Source of the DNA: VGBK01 sp043810615
Lineage (GTDB): Bacteria; Actinomycetota; Acidimicrobiia; Spongiisociales; UBA11373
Direction of reading: 5' to 3'
Length of the DNA stretch: 15,316 bases
Assembly: GCA_043810615.1 (NCBI GenBank)
Contig: JBDROA010000031.1
Span: forward strand, 1 to 15,316
The notes beneath the pieces were generated by a model. The model saw only the letters and a program-made list of their open reading frames with translations, had not been told where the DNA came from and searched no databases. A program made the position numbers and the translations under genes. This document shows positions 7,579 to 14,856 of this stretch, one piece after another. The first letter of the stretch is position 1, and each line of letters opens with the position of its first letter.

Positions 7579-7956
7579 ATGAAACTGGGCTCGCTGGTCG
7601 GGGGCAGCGCCACCGTCATCGGCCGCGAGGCCACCGTCGCCGAGGCCGCGGAGGCCCTCATCGCCGACGGCGTGGGCAGCCTGGCCGTGGTGGAGGGGCG
7701 GCGCCTGGTGGGGATCATCACCGAGCGCGACGTGGTTCGCGCCGTCTCCGAGGGGGCCGATCCCGAGGAGGAGGTGGTGGCGGACTGGATGTCCGAGACC
7801 CCGGACACCTTCGCCCCCGACGTGGAGGTGCGCGAAGCGGCGACCTGGCTCCTCGAGATGGGCTACCGGCACATGCCGGTCATGCAGGACGGGGAACTGC
7901 TCGGCATCGTGAGCATCCGCGACATCCTCTGGGCGATCATCTCCTCGGAGGACTGA
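7579..7956 (+). CDS. Two-CBS-domain protein
   Basis: 125 residues forming one CBS pair (Bateman module) with no attached enzyme or channel. CBS1 spans about 1-60 (TVAEAAEALIADGVGSLAVVEG, then LVGIITERDVVRAV) and CBS2 about 67-122 (VREAATWLLEMGYRHMPVMQ, then LLGIVSIRDIL). The G-I/V-x-T/S-x-R-D turn that contacts ribose and phosphate of bound nucleotide is present in both. Such stand-alone pairs usually bind AMP, ATP, NAD or S-adenosyl ligands and regulate a partner protein. The ATG is preceded by GGGGAGGA at five bases. It follows the sigma factor by 89 bases on the same strand, so a shared energy-sensing role is conceivable but unproven. Confidence 0.94.
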   Translation: MKLGSLVGGSATVIGREATVAEAAEALIADGVGSLAVVEGRRLVGIITERDVVRAVSEGADPEEEVVADWMSETPDTFAPDVEVREAATWLLEMGYRHMPVMQDGELLGIVSIRDILWAIISSED

Positions 7957-8058
7957 GCCGGTTCGGCGGGCACGCCAACGGGCTCGTCCCGGAACGCCGC
8001 TACAGCGTGCCGGGCATGCCGAAGCGCCATCGAACCTGCGACCCACCAGCGAGTCCGC

Positions 8059-8442
8059 TCAGAGGATGCGGGCGAGCCGCCGATTGAGGGCGGCCATCAC
8101 TGCCCGCACCGCGGCCAACGATGGGCCGGCGTCGGCGAGCAGGGCCGTCCCCACCAGGACCTCGCCGTCGGCTCCCAGGCGCACCTGGGCCAGGGCGACG
8201 CGGGCTTCTCCCAGGTCGACGGTGGCCACCGCCATGAGCTCGGTCTGGATGCGGTCGCCGCCGATGTGCTCCACCGCCTGGAGCGCCGCTTCGGCGGCGA
8301 GGCGGGGCCGGTGCGGCGGGTCGGCTCGGCCCACGGCCGTCCCGTAGTGGTGGCGATCCTGCCAGTCCAGGGTGATGGTGACGCGCACGTCGTCGCCGTC
8401 GGCATCTTCCTCGATGGCCACGATGGCCGGGCGCTGGTTCAC
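8059..8442 (-). CDS. Small conserved-looking protein of unknown function
   Basis: 127 residues from a GTG start, with no signal peptide or membrane helix. The pattern is strand-rich at the N-terminus (AIVAIEEDADGDDVRVTITLDW), then a helix (PRLAAEAALQAVEHIGG), two strands (IQTELMAVATVDLG, ARVALAQVRLG), a strand VLVGTALLAD and a final helix AVRAVMAALNRRLARIL. The ending 'GTALL...D...AVRAVMAALNRRL' resembles a small uncharacterised family that I recall from actinobacterial and firmicute genomes; I know no function. The start has TACCCT seven bases upstream and no Shine-Dalgarno, suggesting a leaderless message. It lies 43 bases beyond the HerA-like ATPase stop on the same strand, so it may also be read from that transcript. 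Codon use is like its neighbours and supports a real gene. Confidence 0.75.
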   Translation of the reverse strand: MNQRPAIVAIEEDADGDDVRVTITLDWQDRHHYGTAVGRADPPHRPRLAAEAALQAVEHIGGDRIQTELMAVATVDLGEARVALAQVRLGADGEVLVGTALLADAGPSLAAVRAVMAALNRRLARIL

Positions 8443-8449
8443 CGGGCGG

Positions 8450-8455
8450 AGGGTA
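8450..8455 (-). promoter_or_regulatory. -10 box (TACCCT) of a probable leaderless transcript
   Basis: On the minus strand TACCCT ends seven bases before the GTG at 8442 and no Shine-Dalgarno lies between. This supports both the start choice and an independent promoter for the small gene in the gap after the ATPase. Confidence 0.5.
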
Positions 8456-8485
8456 GACGGCCCGGGAGCGCCGGCGCCAGCGTCG

Positions 8486-10858
8486 TCAACCTACCGGGAG
8501 CCAGACCAACGCCAGCTCGTCCACCGTGACGTCGCCCTTCTCGAGGTCAATCTCGACCATTTCGACATCGGCGGCCTTGGCGGCCCAGGCGGCATCGAGT
8601 TCCGCCAGTTCGTCGCCGAGGTCGTCCTCCAGGGCTTCCAGGTCCTCCACCTTGCCGGTCAGGCGGGTTTCGGCCCCGGCACGGCGTTGCTCCGCCTTGC
8701 GGGTCATGGAGCGCTTGGAGGTGGCGGTGGAAAGGGAACGGGTAGAGCGCCGGCCGCCGAAGAGCACCCCGATGAGAGTGCCCACCCCGGAAGCCATCTC
8801 CTCCTGGCGCCGGGTCTCCTGGTCGAGGGACGCCTGGTCCACCTTGAAGCGCGCTTCCTCGATCTGACGCCGCAGGGTATCGAGGCGCCCTTCAAAGCGG
8901 TCCCGGATCTTGGCGGCCGCGGCGTCGGCGGCGGCCTGGGCGGCGGCGTCGCAGCGGGCGGTGAATTCGGCGGGGGACTCCCCCACCCGGGAGTAGAGCT
9001 TCAGGGCCCGATTGCGCCCCACCTCGAGGGTGCGGGCGCGGGCGAGGTGGTCCTTGAGGGCGCGGGCGGCGGCGGCGAAGAACGCCTTGTCGGCCAGGTC
9101 CGCTTCGGGGAGCAGGTAGGCCGCCCCCGCCGGCGCCTCGGCGAGGAAGTCCCGCGCGTCGTAGTCCACCGCCACGGCCGCCGCCGGGTCGAAGCGCTCG
9201 CCGAGGGGGTGGAAGACCGCTTCCCACTCCTCGACGTGGCGCACCCCGGCGGCGGCGTCGTCGAAAGTGAGGTGGGCCCTTGCGGCCAGGGCCGCCGCCA
9301 GGCGGGTGCCTCCCCGGCGGGCGCCCACCGTCTCGGCCCACGCCGCTCCGGGGTCCAGGTGGTACACGGGCACGCCGGCGGCGACCCGGGGGGGCAGGGA
9401 CGTCTCGTCGTCGGCGGGCTCCCGGGCCGCCGGGGTGGCGGGGCGGGCGGCTCCGGCGGCGCGCCGGGGGTCGGCGGCGGTGAGTCGGGCGACCTGGTCG
9501 AGAGTCAACGGCCCGGGCAGGTAGGACAGGGCCCAGCGGGTGGTGAAGAGGGCCGGATCCTTGGCGCGGGTGTTGTGCAGCAGGAACTGTCGCTTGCCCA
9601 GGCCCGAGACGAGGGCGTCGAGGCGGGCCAGGTCGCGGTCCCCGGAAGCAGACTGCAGCGCCTCGAGGATCCGGGCCTTGTCGCGCTCGGTTTGCAGGCG
9701 GCCGATGCACCAGGTGCCGGCGTTCGACATCGCCTTGTAGTCGAGGTCCACCGGGTTCTGGGTGGCCAGCAGCATCCCCACGCCGAAAGCCCGGGCCTGC
9801 TTCAGCAGGGTGAGGATGGGTTTCTTGGCCGGGGGCATGGCGGTGGGGGGCACGAAGCCGAAGACCTCGTCCATGTAGACCAGTGCTCGCAGACCGGACG
9901 ACCCGGACTGCGAGCGCATCCAGGTGACCAGTCGGGAGAGGGCCAGGGTGACGGTGAACTGGCGCTCGGCGTCGGAGAGGTGGGCCAGGTAGAGGACTGC
10001 CGCCCGGGGCTTGCCCTCCGGAGTCCACAGGAGCGAGGGGATATCGAGGGGCGCGCCGCTGCGCCATGCGGCGAAGGAGGGCGAGGCCAACAGGTTGTTG
10101 AGGCGCATGGCCAGGGCCAGGCGGTCCCTCTCGGGGAAGAAGGTGTCGATCTCGAACACGCCGAGTTTGCGCAACGGCGGCCGTTGCACCCGGACGATGA
10201 GACCCTCGAGGGTCAGGTCGGTGCCCTCGGCCCAGGCCCGCTCGACCAGGTTGGCCACCAGGATGTGCTCCCGGCTGGCCAGGGGGTCGGCCTCGATGCC
10301 GGCGAGGCCCAGCAGGCCGGAGACCAGGCCCTCGATCTCGTCGCGGTAGACCTCCCCTCCCGTGGTGGTGTAGTCCCCGGGGGCGGCCAGCGATCCGAGG
10401 ACGTCGAGGGGCACCCCGGCGGAGGATCCCGGGGTGTACACGGTGAACTCCGCCGCAGAGTGCAGGGAGGCGACGTCGGTCTTCCCCAGGCCCCAGGACC
10501 GGAGCCCCTTGGACCAGGCCCCGGCGGCGTCGGCGGCCGCCTCTTCGGGCGTCTTCCCGTCGCGGCGGGCGGCCGCCTCGTCCACCCAGGGGCGGAACTC
10601 GGCGGGAGCAAGGTCGGGGAAGGTGAGGAGCAGGTTGGCCATGTCCCCTTTGGGGTCGAGGATCAGGGTGGGAATCGCGGCCCGCAGGGCCTCCTCGAGG
10701 AAGATGACACCCAGGCCGGTCTTCCCGGACCCGGTCATGCCCACGATGACCCCGTGAGTGGTGAGGTCGGCCGGGTCGTAGTGCACCGGTGCCCCGGTGC
10801 GCTCCCCGGTGGCCGGATCCACGATCCCGCCCAGGTAGAAGCCTTCACCCGCTGCCAT
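8486..10858 (-). CDS. HerA/DUF853-like ATPase with C-terminal coiled coil
   Basis: The ATG at 10858 is preferred over the GTG at 10864 because GGGGAGG ends five to six bases before it; the protein has 790 residues. The N-terminal ATPase holds Walker A GMTGSGKT (40-47), LILDPKGDM near 66-73, Walker B ALVYMDEVFGF (325-335) and the sensor-like LLATQNPVDLDYK (363-375), as in HerA/FtsK-fold DUF853 proteins. The arginine-rich end of the core (about 382-440) is followed by a Pro/Ala linker, then a second part (about 495-790) with an Ala-rich coiled coil (about 590-690), a short Gly/hydrophobic break (GVGTLIGVLFGG, 691-702), a basic stretch and another coiled coil. HerA relatives pump DNA, but DUF853 members often act alone with unknown substrate. 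No NurA-like nuclease is adjacent. Confidence 0.9.
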   Translation of the reverse strand: MAAGEGFYLGGIVDPATGERTGAPVHYDPADLTTHGVIVGMTGSGKTGLGVIFLEEALRAAIPTLILDPKGDMANLLLTFPDLAPAEFRPWVDEAAARRDGKTPEEAAADAAGAWSKGLRSWGLGKTDVASLHSAAEFTVYTPGSSAGVPLDVLGSLAAPGDYTTTGGEVYRDEIEGLVSGLLGLAGIEADPLASREHILVANLVERAWAEGTDLTLEGLIVRVQRPPLRKLGVFEIDTFFPERDRLALAMRLNNLLASPSFAAWRSGAPLDIPSLLWTPEGKPRAAVLYLAHLSDAERQFTVTLALSRLVTWMRSQSGSSGLRALVYMDEVFGFVPPTAMPPAKKPILTLLKQARAFGVGMLLATQNPVDLDYKAMSNAGTWCIGRLQTERDKARILEALQSASGDRDLARLDALVSGLGKRQFLLHNTRAKDPALFTTRWALSYLPGPLTLDQVARLTAADPRRAAGAARPATPAAREPADDETSLPPRVAAGVPVYHLDPGAAWAETVGARRGGTRLAAALAARAHLTFDDAAAGVRHVEEWEAVFHPLGERFDPAAAVAVDYDARDFLAEAPAGAAYLLPEADLADKAFFAAAARALKDHLARARTLEVGRNRALKLYSRVGESPAEFTARCDAAAQAAADAAAAKIRDRFEGRLDTLRRQIEEARFKVDQASLDQETRRQEEMASGVGTLIGVLFGGRRSTRSLSTATSKRSMTRKAEQRRAGAETRLTGKVEDLEALEDDLGDELAELDAAWAAKAADVEMVEIDLEKGDVTVDELALVWLPVG

Positions 10859-10882
10859 CGCCACCTCCCCGGTCGCGGGGCG

Positions 10883-10888
10883 AGTGTA
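10883..10888 (-). promoter_or_regulatory. Candidate -10 box (TACACT) for the HerA-like ATPase
   Basis: TACACT on the minus strand fits TANNNT and lies 24 bases before the ATG at 10858, with a strong Shine-Dalgarno between. No clear -35. It faces the lipoprotein promoter in the same 114-base divergent gap. Confidence 0.45.
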
Positions 10889-10945
10889 GAGGGGCCTCCC
10901 GAGGGGCCGGGGCGGAGGTTGCTGCCCCGCCGCCGCCGCGCCCTC

Positions 10946-10951
10946 TAGTCT
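10946..10951 (+). promoter_or_regulatory. Candidate -10 box (TAGTCT) for the lipoprotein
   Basis: TAGTCT fits TANNNT and lies 21 bases before the ATG at 10973, with GAGGAGG (10961-10967) between at five-base spacing. This spacing favours 10973 over the upstream GTG at 10952, which would sit directly beside the -10. Confidence 0.45.
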
Positions 10952-10972
10952 GTGCCCCCTGAGGAGGCATTG

Positions 10973-11356
10973 ATGCCGAGATCGCGACTCGTCCTGGCCC
11001 TGGCGCTTACCGCCCTGCTCGTCGCGGCTTGCGGCGAGGAGGGGGAGCAGCCCGTCGTTACCCCCGACCTCTCCATCGACCGCCAGGTGGGCTACGCCGT
11101 GGTGGTCGACCAGACCGGGGGCCGCACCCTCATCGGCTTCAGCACCGACCGCAATGCCATCTCCGGCGACTCCTACGACGTCTCCCAGGCGGTGTGGCGG
11201 GTGGAGGCGGGCCCCTGGAACGAGCCGTTGGTCACCTGCCTGGCGGTGGGGAAGCGCCTCGAACTGGGGATCAGCAAGGTGCAGAACGCCTCGCAGCCCG
11301 GCCTGCTGAAGAACCGGGTGATCTGGCTCAGCTGCCTGGCCCCGGCCGACGAGTAG
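10973..11356 (+). CDS. Small exported lipoprotein, unknown function
   Basis: 127 residues. The start is the ATG at 10973, which has GAGGAGG five bases upstream. A type II signal peptide is clear: Arg residues at 3 and 5, a hydrophobic core LVLALALTALL, and the lipobox LVAAC with Cys20, followed by acidic GEEGEQ. The mature part (about 107 residues) is a single small domain with strands (VGYAVVVDQ, RTLIGFST, AVWRVEAG, NRVIWLSC) and two Cys residues (in TCLAVG and WLSCLA) that could pair. I do not recognise the family. It is probably anchored to the outer face of the membrane. It is divergent from the HerA-like gene and convergent with the LOG-like gene, so no operon partner hints at a role. 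Confidence 0.8.
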   Translation: MPRSRLVLALALTALLVAACGEEGEQPVVTPDLSIDRQVGYAVVVDQTGGRTLIGFSTDRNAISGDSYDVSQAVWRVEAGPWNEPLVTCLAVGKRLELGISKVQNASQPGLLKNRVIWLSCLAPADE

Positions 11357-11384
11357 GAGCGTGCGTCAGTAGGTCGTGGGCACC

Positions 11385-11420
11385 GTCACGATTCGGCTCG
11401 ATCTTGAGCCGAATCGTGAC
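11385..11420. terminator. Perfect 15-bp inverted repeat between convergent genes
   Basis: GTCACGATTCGGCTC (11385-11399) is followed after six bases (GATCTT) by its exact complement (11406-11420). It lies 28 bases after the lipoprotein stop and overlaps the last codons and TGA of the LOG-like gene, so it could stop transcription from both sides. No T-tract adjoins either arm, although CCTTTTG follows at 11431-11437 on the plus strand. An interspersed palindromic repeat is an alternative reading. Confidence 0.6.
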
Positions 11421-12024
11421 CCGGGGGCGAGCCTTTTGACGGATGCTCAGCCGGGACGCGGCGGCGCACCTCGGCCACCGCCGCCGCCGCATCGGGGACC
11501 AGGGTCACCATCGAGGCGTCGGTGCCCACCGCCCCCACCAGTTCGGGGATCAGCGCCGCCCAGGAGGGCCCCACGGCGATCACCGGCTTGGCCGGGGCCC
11601 CGGCCAAGCCGGTGATGAAGGCGATGTTCCAGGCCACCATCAGTTCGGTGAGCGTGCCGATGCTGCCGTCGAGGGTTATGCAGGCCGCGCTCATCGAGAG
11701 GATCAGGTGGATGCGCTCGGTGATGGATCCGGCCGGCACCTCCTCTTCCACCCAGGCGTTGGCCCCGGAGCGGCCGGGGAAGGCGGCCGGGGCGGTGACG
11801 CCGATCACCCGCCCGCCGGCTGCGGCGGCTCCCCGTGAGCACGCTTCCATGGTGCCCCCGTATCCGCCGGTGGCCACGGTGTAGCCCGCCCCGGCCAGCA
11901 GATGGCCCAGGGAGCGGGCTTCCTCGTAACCGGGGTCGCCGGGACGGCCCGCCGAGGAGCCGAACACCGCGATCACCATCGACGCGCCTTCTGGCTGCTC
12001 CGCCGCCTCCGCTGTGCCCGGCAT
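11386..12024 (-). CDS. LOG-like (TIGR00725-type) nucleotide-binding protein
   Basis: 212 residues with an ATG start and AGGAGG three bases upstream. It shows the SLOG Rossmann-like fold of the LOG/lysine-decarboxylase-like family: IAVFGSSAG at 18-26, YTVATGGYGGTMEA at 48-61, ITERIHLIL with Arg104, then LDGSIGTLTELMVAW at 118-132 and PAKPVIAVG at 144-152. In true LOG cytokinin-activating enzymes the last motif is PGGxGTxxE; here Pro and the second Gly are replaced by Asp119 and Ser121, while GT and Glu127 remain. That fits the TIGR00725 branch, whose ligand is uncertain, better than a proven phosphoribohydrolase. The last 11 residues are encoded within the palindrome at the 3' end and are probably not part of the fold. 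It is divergent from the tryptophanase gene. Confidence 0.86.
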   Translation of the reverse strand: MPGTAEAAEQPEGASMVIAVFGSSAGRPGDPGYEEARSLGHLLAGAGYTVATGGYGGTMEACSRGAAAAGGRVIGVTAPAAFPGRSGANAWVEEEVPAGSITERIHLILSMSAACITLDGSIGTLTELMVAWNIAFITGLAGAPAKPVIAVGPSWAALIPELVGAVGTDASMVTLVPDAAAAVAEVRRRVPAEHPSKGSPPGHDSAQDRAES

Positions 12025-12048
12025 GTTCCTCCTCGTGCGAACAGCGGC

Positions 12049-12077
12049 ATCCTGGCGTGCCGCCGGGCCGGGGGCAA
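12049..12077 (-). promoter_or_regulatory. Candidate promoter of the LOG-like gene
   Basis: On the minus strand TTGCCC (12077-12072) and CAGGAT (12054-12049) are 17 bases apart, each four of six against TTGACA/TATAAT. The start point would be near 12042, leaving a short leader with AGGAGG. The -35 coincides with the left arm of the inverted repeat at 12072-12088. Confidence 0.4.
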
Positions 12078-12088
12078 GGCGGTTGCCC
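12072..12088. promoter_or_regulatory. Inverted repeat between LOG-like and tryptophanase genes
   Basis: GGGCAA-GGCGG-TTGCCC is a perfect 6-bp-arm inverted repeat. It abuts the candidate -10 (TAGGGT) of the tryptophanase gene and covers the candidate -35 of the LOG-like gene, so one bound protein could affect both. I do not recognise the regulator. Confidence 0.4.
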
Positions 12089-12094
12089 TAGGGT
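12089..12094 (+). promoter_or_regulatory. Candidate -10 box (TAGGGT) for the tryptophanase gene
   Basis: TAGGGT fits TANNNT and lies 26 bases before the ATG at 12121, with GAGGAG four bases before the start. No -35 is visible at normal spacing, which would fit activator dependence or a weak promoter. Confidence 0.4.
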
Positions 12095-12120
12095 GGAGGC
12101 GCCCACGCCCGAGGAGCGCC

Positions 12121-13497
<1,377 letters not shown>

Positions 13498-13520
13498 GAG
13501 GGACCGGGCCCGTCGCGGCG

Positions 13521-14636
13521 TCAGCAGTCGTACGCCTCCAGCGACACCAGTGTCGGGGCGACGGCGGCCAGCCAGGTGCTGTCGACCCAGGAGCAGACGT
13601 CGGGGGCCTCGGCCAGTTCCCCCGTCTGCACCATGTAGGCGGCGTAGGCCTCGATCATGGCGAGTTGGGCGTCCTCGAGGTTGGCACCCCACACCTCGAG
13701 CCAGCCCCGCTCCTGCCACCGGGAGGCCACCTCGTCGGCGGTGAGACGGAGGCGGTCGGCGGTGATCGTCGCGGCGGCATCGAGGTTGTTGCGCACGTAC
13801 TCCTTGCCTTCGAGCCAGGCATGCACCAGGCGAGTCATCCCGTCGTCCCCGTGGGCCTCCTGCCAGCGGCAGGTGACGCTCACCAGGACGACTTCCCGGT
13901 AGGACTCGCCGACTTCGCCGATGTAGCGGCATTCGTCCTCGCCGCAGGCCGCCAGCGCCTGCCCCGGGATCGGCTCGGTCCAGATCACCGCGTCCACCCG
14001 GTTCCCCGCCAGGGCGTCGGCCAGGTCGAGGGTCGCAATGTCCACGACGTCCACGTCGTCCCAGGCCACGCCCTCGTCCGACAGCCACATCCGCAGGGCC
14101 ATCTCGGCGGGGCTACCGGCGGTGGTGCCCACTCTCCGGCCGATGAGGTCGTCGGCCGTGATGAGGTCGCTGCGCCCCACCAGGCGCATGGTGTCCCCGG
14201 CGATGAAGTCCAGGGGGGCGCGCCAGCACGCCCCGTCGGCCAGGGCGGCGAGGGCCGCTCGGGCGTCGGGCAGCACCAGGTCGACCTCGCCGGCCACGGC
14301 GGCGGCCAGGGCCTCCTCCGGGGTGGCGAAGACCTCCGCCGTGATCTCCAGGGCGTTGGCCGCCCCGATGCCGGTGACGGGATCGGCGAGCACGAAGGGA
14401 ATGGCGAAGGCGACGCCGGGAGTGACCCCGAGGCGCAGTGCAATGGGCGCGGGGAGGGTGGTGGTGGTCGCGGGTAGCGGGGCGGGCCGGGTGGTGGTGG
14501 TCGTCGTGGAGGTTGAGGTGGTGGGCCTCACGGTGGTCGAGGCGGGTTCGGCACCGCCTCCACAGGCGGCGGCGAGCAGGGCGGCGGTGAGGACGATGGC
14601 GGGGAGGCGGTGGCGGGGTCCTCTGAGTGGGGCCAT
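13521..14636 (-). CDS. Orphan lipoprotein substrate-binding protein (NMT1/THI5/SsuA-like)
   Basis: 371 residues from the ATG at 14636; the frame is open further upstream but has no signal peptide there. A lipoprotein signal ends in the lipobox LAAAC (Cys25), followed by a Thr/Ser/Pro-rich linker (about 30-62). The binding domain (64-371) has the type II periplasmic-binding pattern of nitrate/taurine/thiamine-precursor proteins: IALRLGVTPGVAFAIPFVLA near 65-84, ALEITAEVFATPEEALAAAVAGEVDLVL, then DLIGRRVGTTAGSPAEMALRMWL and LAGNRVDAVIWTEP. Five Cys residues follow the lipobox Cys, including the final residue, so disulfides are likely. No ABC permease or ATPase is adjacent; those may lie elsewhere, or the protein may be a receptor. 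The ligand is unknown. Confidence 0.86.
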   Translation of the reverse strand: MAPLRGPRHRLPAIVLTAALLAAACGGGAEPASTTVRPTTSTSTTTTTTRPAPLPATTTTLPAPIALRLGVTPGVAFAIPFVLADPVTGIGAANALEITAEVFATPEEALAAAVAGEVDLVLPDARAALAALADGACWRAPLDFIAGDTMRLVGRSDLITADDLIGRRVGTTAGSPAEMALRMWLSDEGVAWDDVDVVDIATLDLADALAGNRVDAVIWTEPIPGQALAACGEDECRYIGEVGESYREVVLVSVTCRWQEAHGDDGMTRLVHAWLEGKEYVRNNLDAAATITADRLRLTADEVASRWQERGWLEVWGANLEDAQLAMIEAYAAYMVQTGELAEAPDVCSWVDSTWLAAVAPTLVSLEAYDC

Positions 14637-14644
14637 GGTCGCCC

Positions 14645-14650
14645 AGGTTA
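14645..14650 (-). promoter_or_regulatory. -10 box (TAACCT) of a probable leaderless SBP transcript
   Basis: TAACCT on the minus strand ends eight bases before the ATG at 14636 with no Shine-Dalgarno between, the same layout as at 6311-6316. It supports the chosen start. Confidence 0.5.
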
Positions 14651-14842
14651 GGGGGCGCCACGACCGGTCCGCCCCGGATTCGCTCGCTCGCTCATGGGGC
14701 AGAGTCGGAGATCGACGAAGCCCGCGACCGGTCGGCGCGGTATCCCGGAGGCGGGCGGGGTCGGAGGGAGCCCTGCCCGGCAAGCGTTGGGCGTCGCCAT
14801 CCCGGATGACCTCCGCCCCTGGCGGATCCGGGTCGTCCCCGG

Positions 14843-14848
14843 CAGACT
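14843..14848 (+). promoter_or_regulatory. Possible -10 box (CAGACT) before the phosphoribosyltransferase
   Basis: CAGACT keeps the A at position 2 and T at position 6 of TANNNT and ends eight bases before the ATG at 14857, the leaderless spacing seen elsewhere here. A G-run between could instead act as a poor Shine-Dalgarno. Confidence 0.25.
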
Positions 14849-14856
14849 GGGGGGTG

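Noticed and set aside
8025..8055. tRNA-like T-arm on the minus strand (GCAGGTTCGAT)
   Set aside because: The five-base T stem does not pair, and no acceptor, D or anticodon arm fits around it, so it is a chance match.
8372..10948. Very long open frame (858 codons) on the plus strand, antisense to the HerA-like gene
   Set aside because: High GC content leaves long stop-free frames opposite real genes. The translation is Gly/Pro/Arg/His-rich with no motif, whereas the minus strand encodes a clear ATPase.
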